From: Methylotenera versatilis 79
Lineage (GTDB): Bacteria; Pseudomonadota; Gammaproteobacteria; Burkholderiales; Methylophilaceae
Assembly (NCBI RefSeq): GCF_000384375.1
Contig: NZ_ARVX01000001.1
Location: 1,736,001 to 1,800,000 of the forward strand
DNA length: 64,000 bases
Direction of reading: 5' to 3'
The notes under the pieces were generated by a model. The model saw only the letters and a program-made list of their open reading frames with translations. It was not told where the DNA came from and ran no database searches. Below are positions 63,642-64,000 of the stretch, piece by piece (position 1 is the first letter of the stretch; every line of letters begins with the position of its first letter). The translations under genes were made by a program, and so were the position numbers.

Positions 63642-64000
63642 ATGCTGAGATTCAATCGAAAAATTCATAAAAGTGTGGAAGATGACAATATAGTTGAAGT
63701 GTCAGAAACCAGCGGAATACGTTCGTTGCATCTCGGTTCGGTGACGATTCAAAGCAGCATGAAAGTGAAAGATCCGTTTGCGTTAGAACTCACTTACACG
63801 CGTGGCATGATGGGATTTTTACTCTTTTCAGAATCAGTCAAAACAGTGCTGACCATCGGTTTGGGTGGTGGATCTGTGCCTAAATATATCTATGCTAACT
63901 GTCCGAACATCAAGCAAACGATTGTAGAAATCAATCCGCAAATTATCAGCATCGCGCGTAGCCATTTTTTTGTGCCAGATAATGACGACAGATTTAACGT
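63642..64000 (+). CDS. Spermidine synthase-like methyltransferase-fold protein (partial)
   Basis: The first 119 residues of a gene that runs off the window. The start MLRFNRKIHKSVEDD is followed by DPFALELTYTRGMMGFLLF and the nucleotide-binding TIGLGGGSVPKYIY with VEINPQIISIARSHF, the pattern of polyamine aminopropyltransferase (SpeE) family proteins. It is probably co-transcribed with the upstream RNase gene. Whether it makes spermidine cannot be judged from this part; orphan SpeE-like proteins are common. Confidence 0.72.
   Translation, partial: MLRFNRKIHKSVEDDNIVEVSETSGIRSLHLGSVTIQSSMKVKDPFALELTYTRGMMGFLLFSESVKTVLTIGLGGGSVPKYIYANCPNIKQTIVEINPQIISIARSHFFVPDNDDRFN

Overview
The window looks like ordinary chromosome of a Gram-negative betaproteobacterium, most plausibly from the Methylophilaceae (Methylotenera-like). 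The grounds are moderate: a low-to-mid GC content by eye, two-partner secretion, PEP-CTERM proteins, an ECF-type sigma factor followed by DUF3619 and DUF3106 proteins, and Rep, Uup and HrpA proteins of proteobacterial type. No methylotrophy gene is present, so the family call is inference. No insertion sequence, prophage, CRISPR array or rRNA was seen, and no gene-free stretch exceeds about 300 bases.

Layout. 1-7.6 kb: the tail of an unknown gene, a terminator, then a two-partner secretion pair (exoprotein TpsA and outer-membrane transporter TpsB). 7.7-9.5 kb: tRNA-Leu(UAA), a small lipoprotein, a membrane-anchored Bcp-type peroxiredoxin, tRNA-Arg(CCU) and a secreted hypothetical protein. 9.7-14 kb: a GH17-GT2 beta-glucan synthase convergent with an OpgB-like phosphoglycerol transferase, suggesting synthesis and decoration of periplasmic glucans. 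14-20.6 kb: uup, an AsmA-family gene and rep on the minus strand. 20.7-25.2 kb: two related membrane diguanylate cyclases, a small unknown gene and a membrane-bound class III nucleotide cyclase. 25.2-32 kb: a heavy-metal RND efflux operon (czcI-like, czcC, czcB, czcA), divergent from a complete kdp locus (32.2-40.7 kb). The kdp locus is preceded by a previously unmarked 30-codon membrane microprotein ORF and a KdpE-like site.

40.7-43.3 kb: ylqF/rbgA, then a sigma factor/DUF3619/DUF3106 operon. 43.6-45.3 kb: a methyltransferase next to a periplasmic ATP-dependent DNA ligase (LigE type). 45.5-52.7 kb: an extracellular surface cluster of an ExeM/NucH-type nuclease and a 5'-nucleotidase, which share a homologous C-terminal type I secretion module, alternating with two PEP-CTERM proteins. 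52.9-58.4 kb: hrpA, a TonB-like proline-rich membrane protein and an MliC-family lysozyme inhibitor. 58.5-61.5 kb: a zinc-homeostasis module of two COG0523 GTPases and a Zur-type repressor, with two near-identical palindromes between them. 61.6-64 kb: an RNase II-family exonuclease and the start of a spermidine-synthase-like gene.

The most interesting points are the extracellular DNA neighbourhood (LigE, nuclease, 5'-nucleotidase), the glucan synthesis/decoration pair, the kdp leader microprotein, the Zur palindromes, and the second-messenger cluster whose class III cyclase lacks the usual purine-specifying lysine. I found no clear new defence system.
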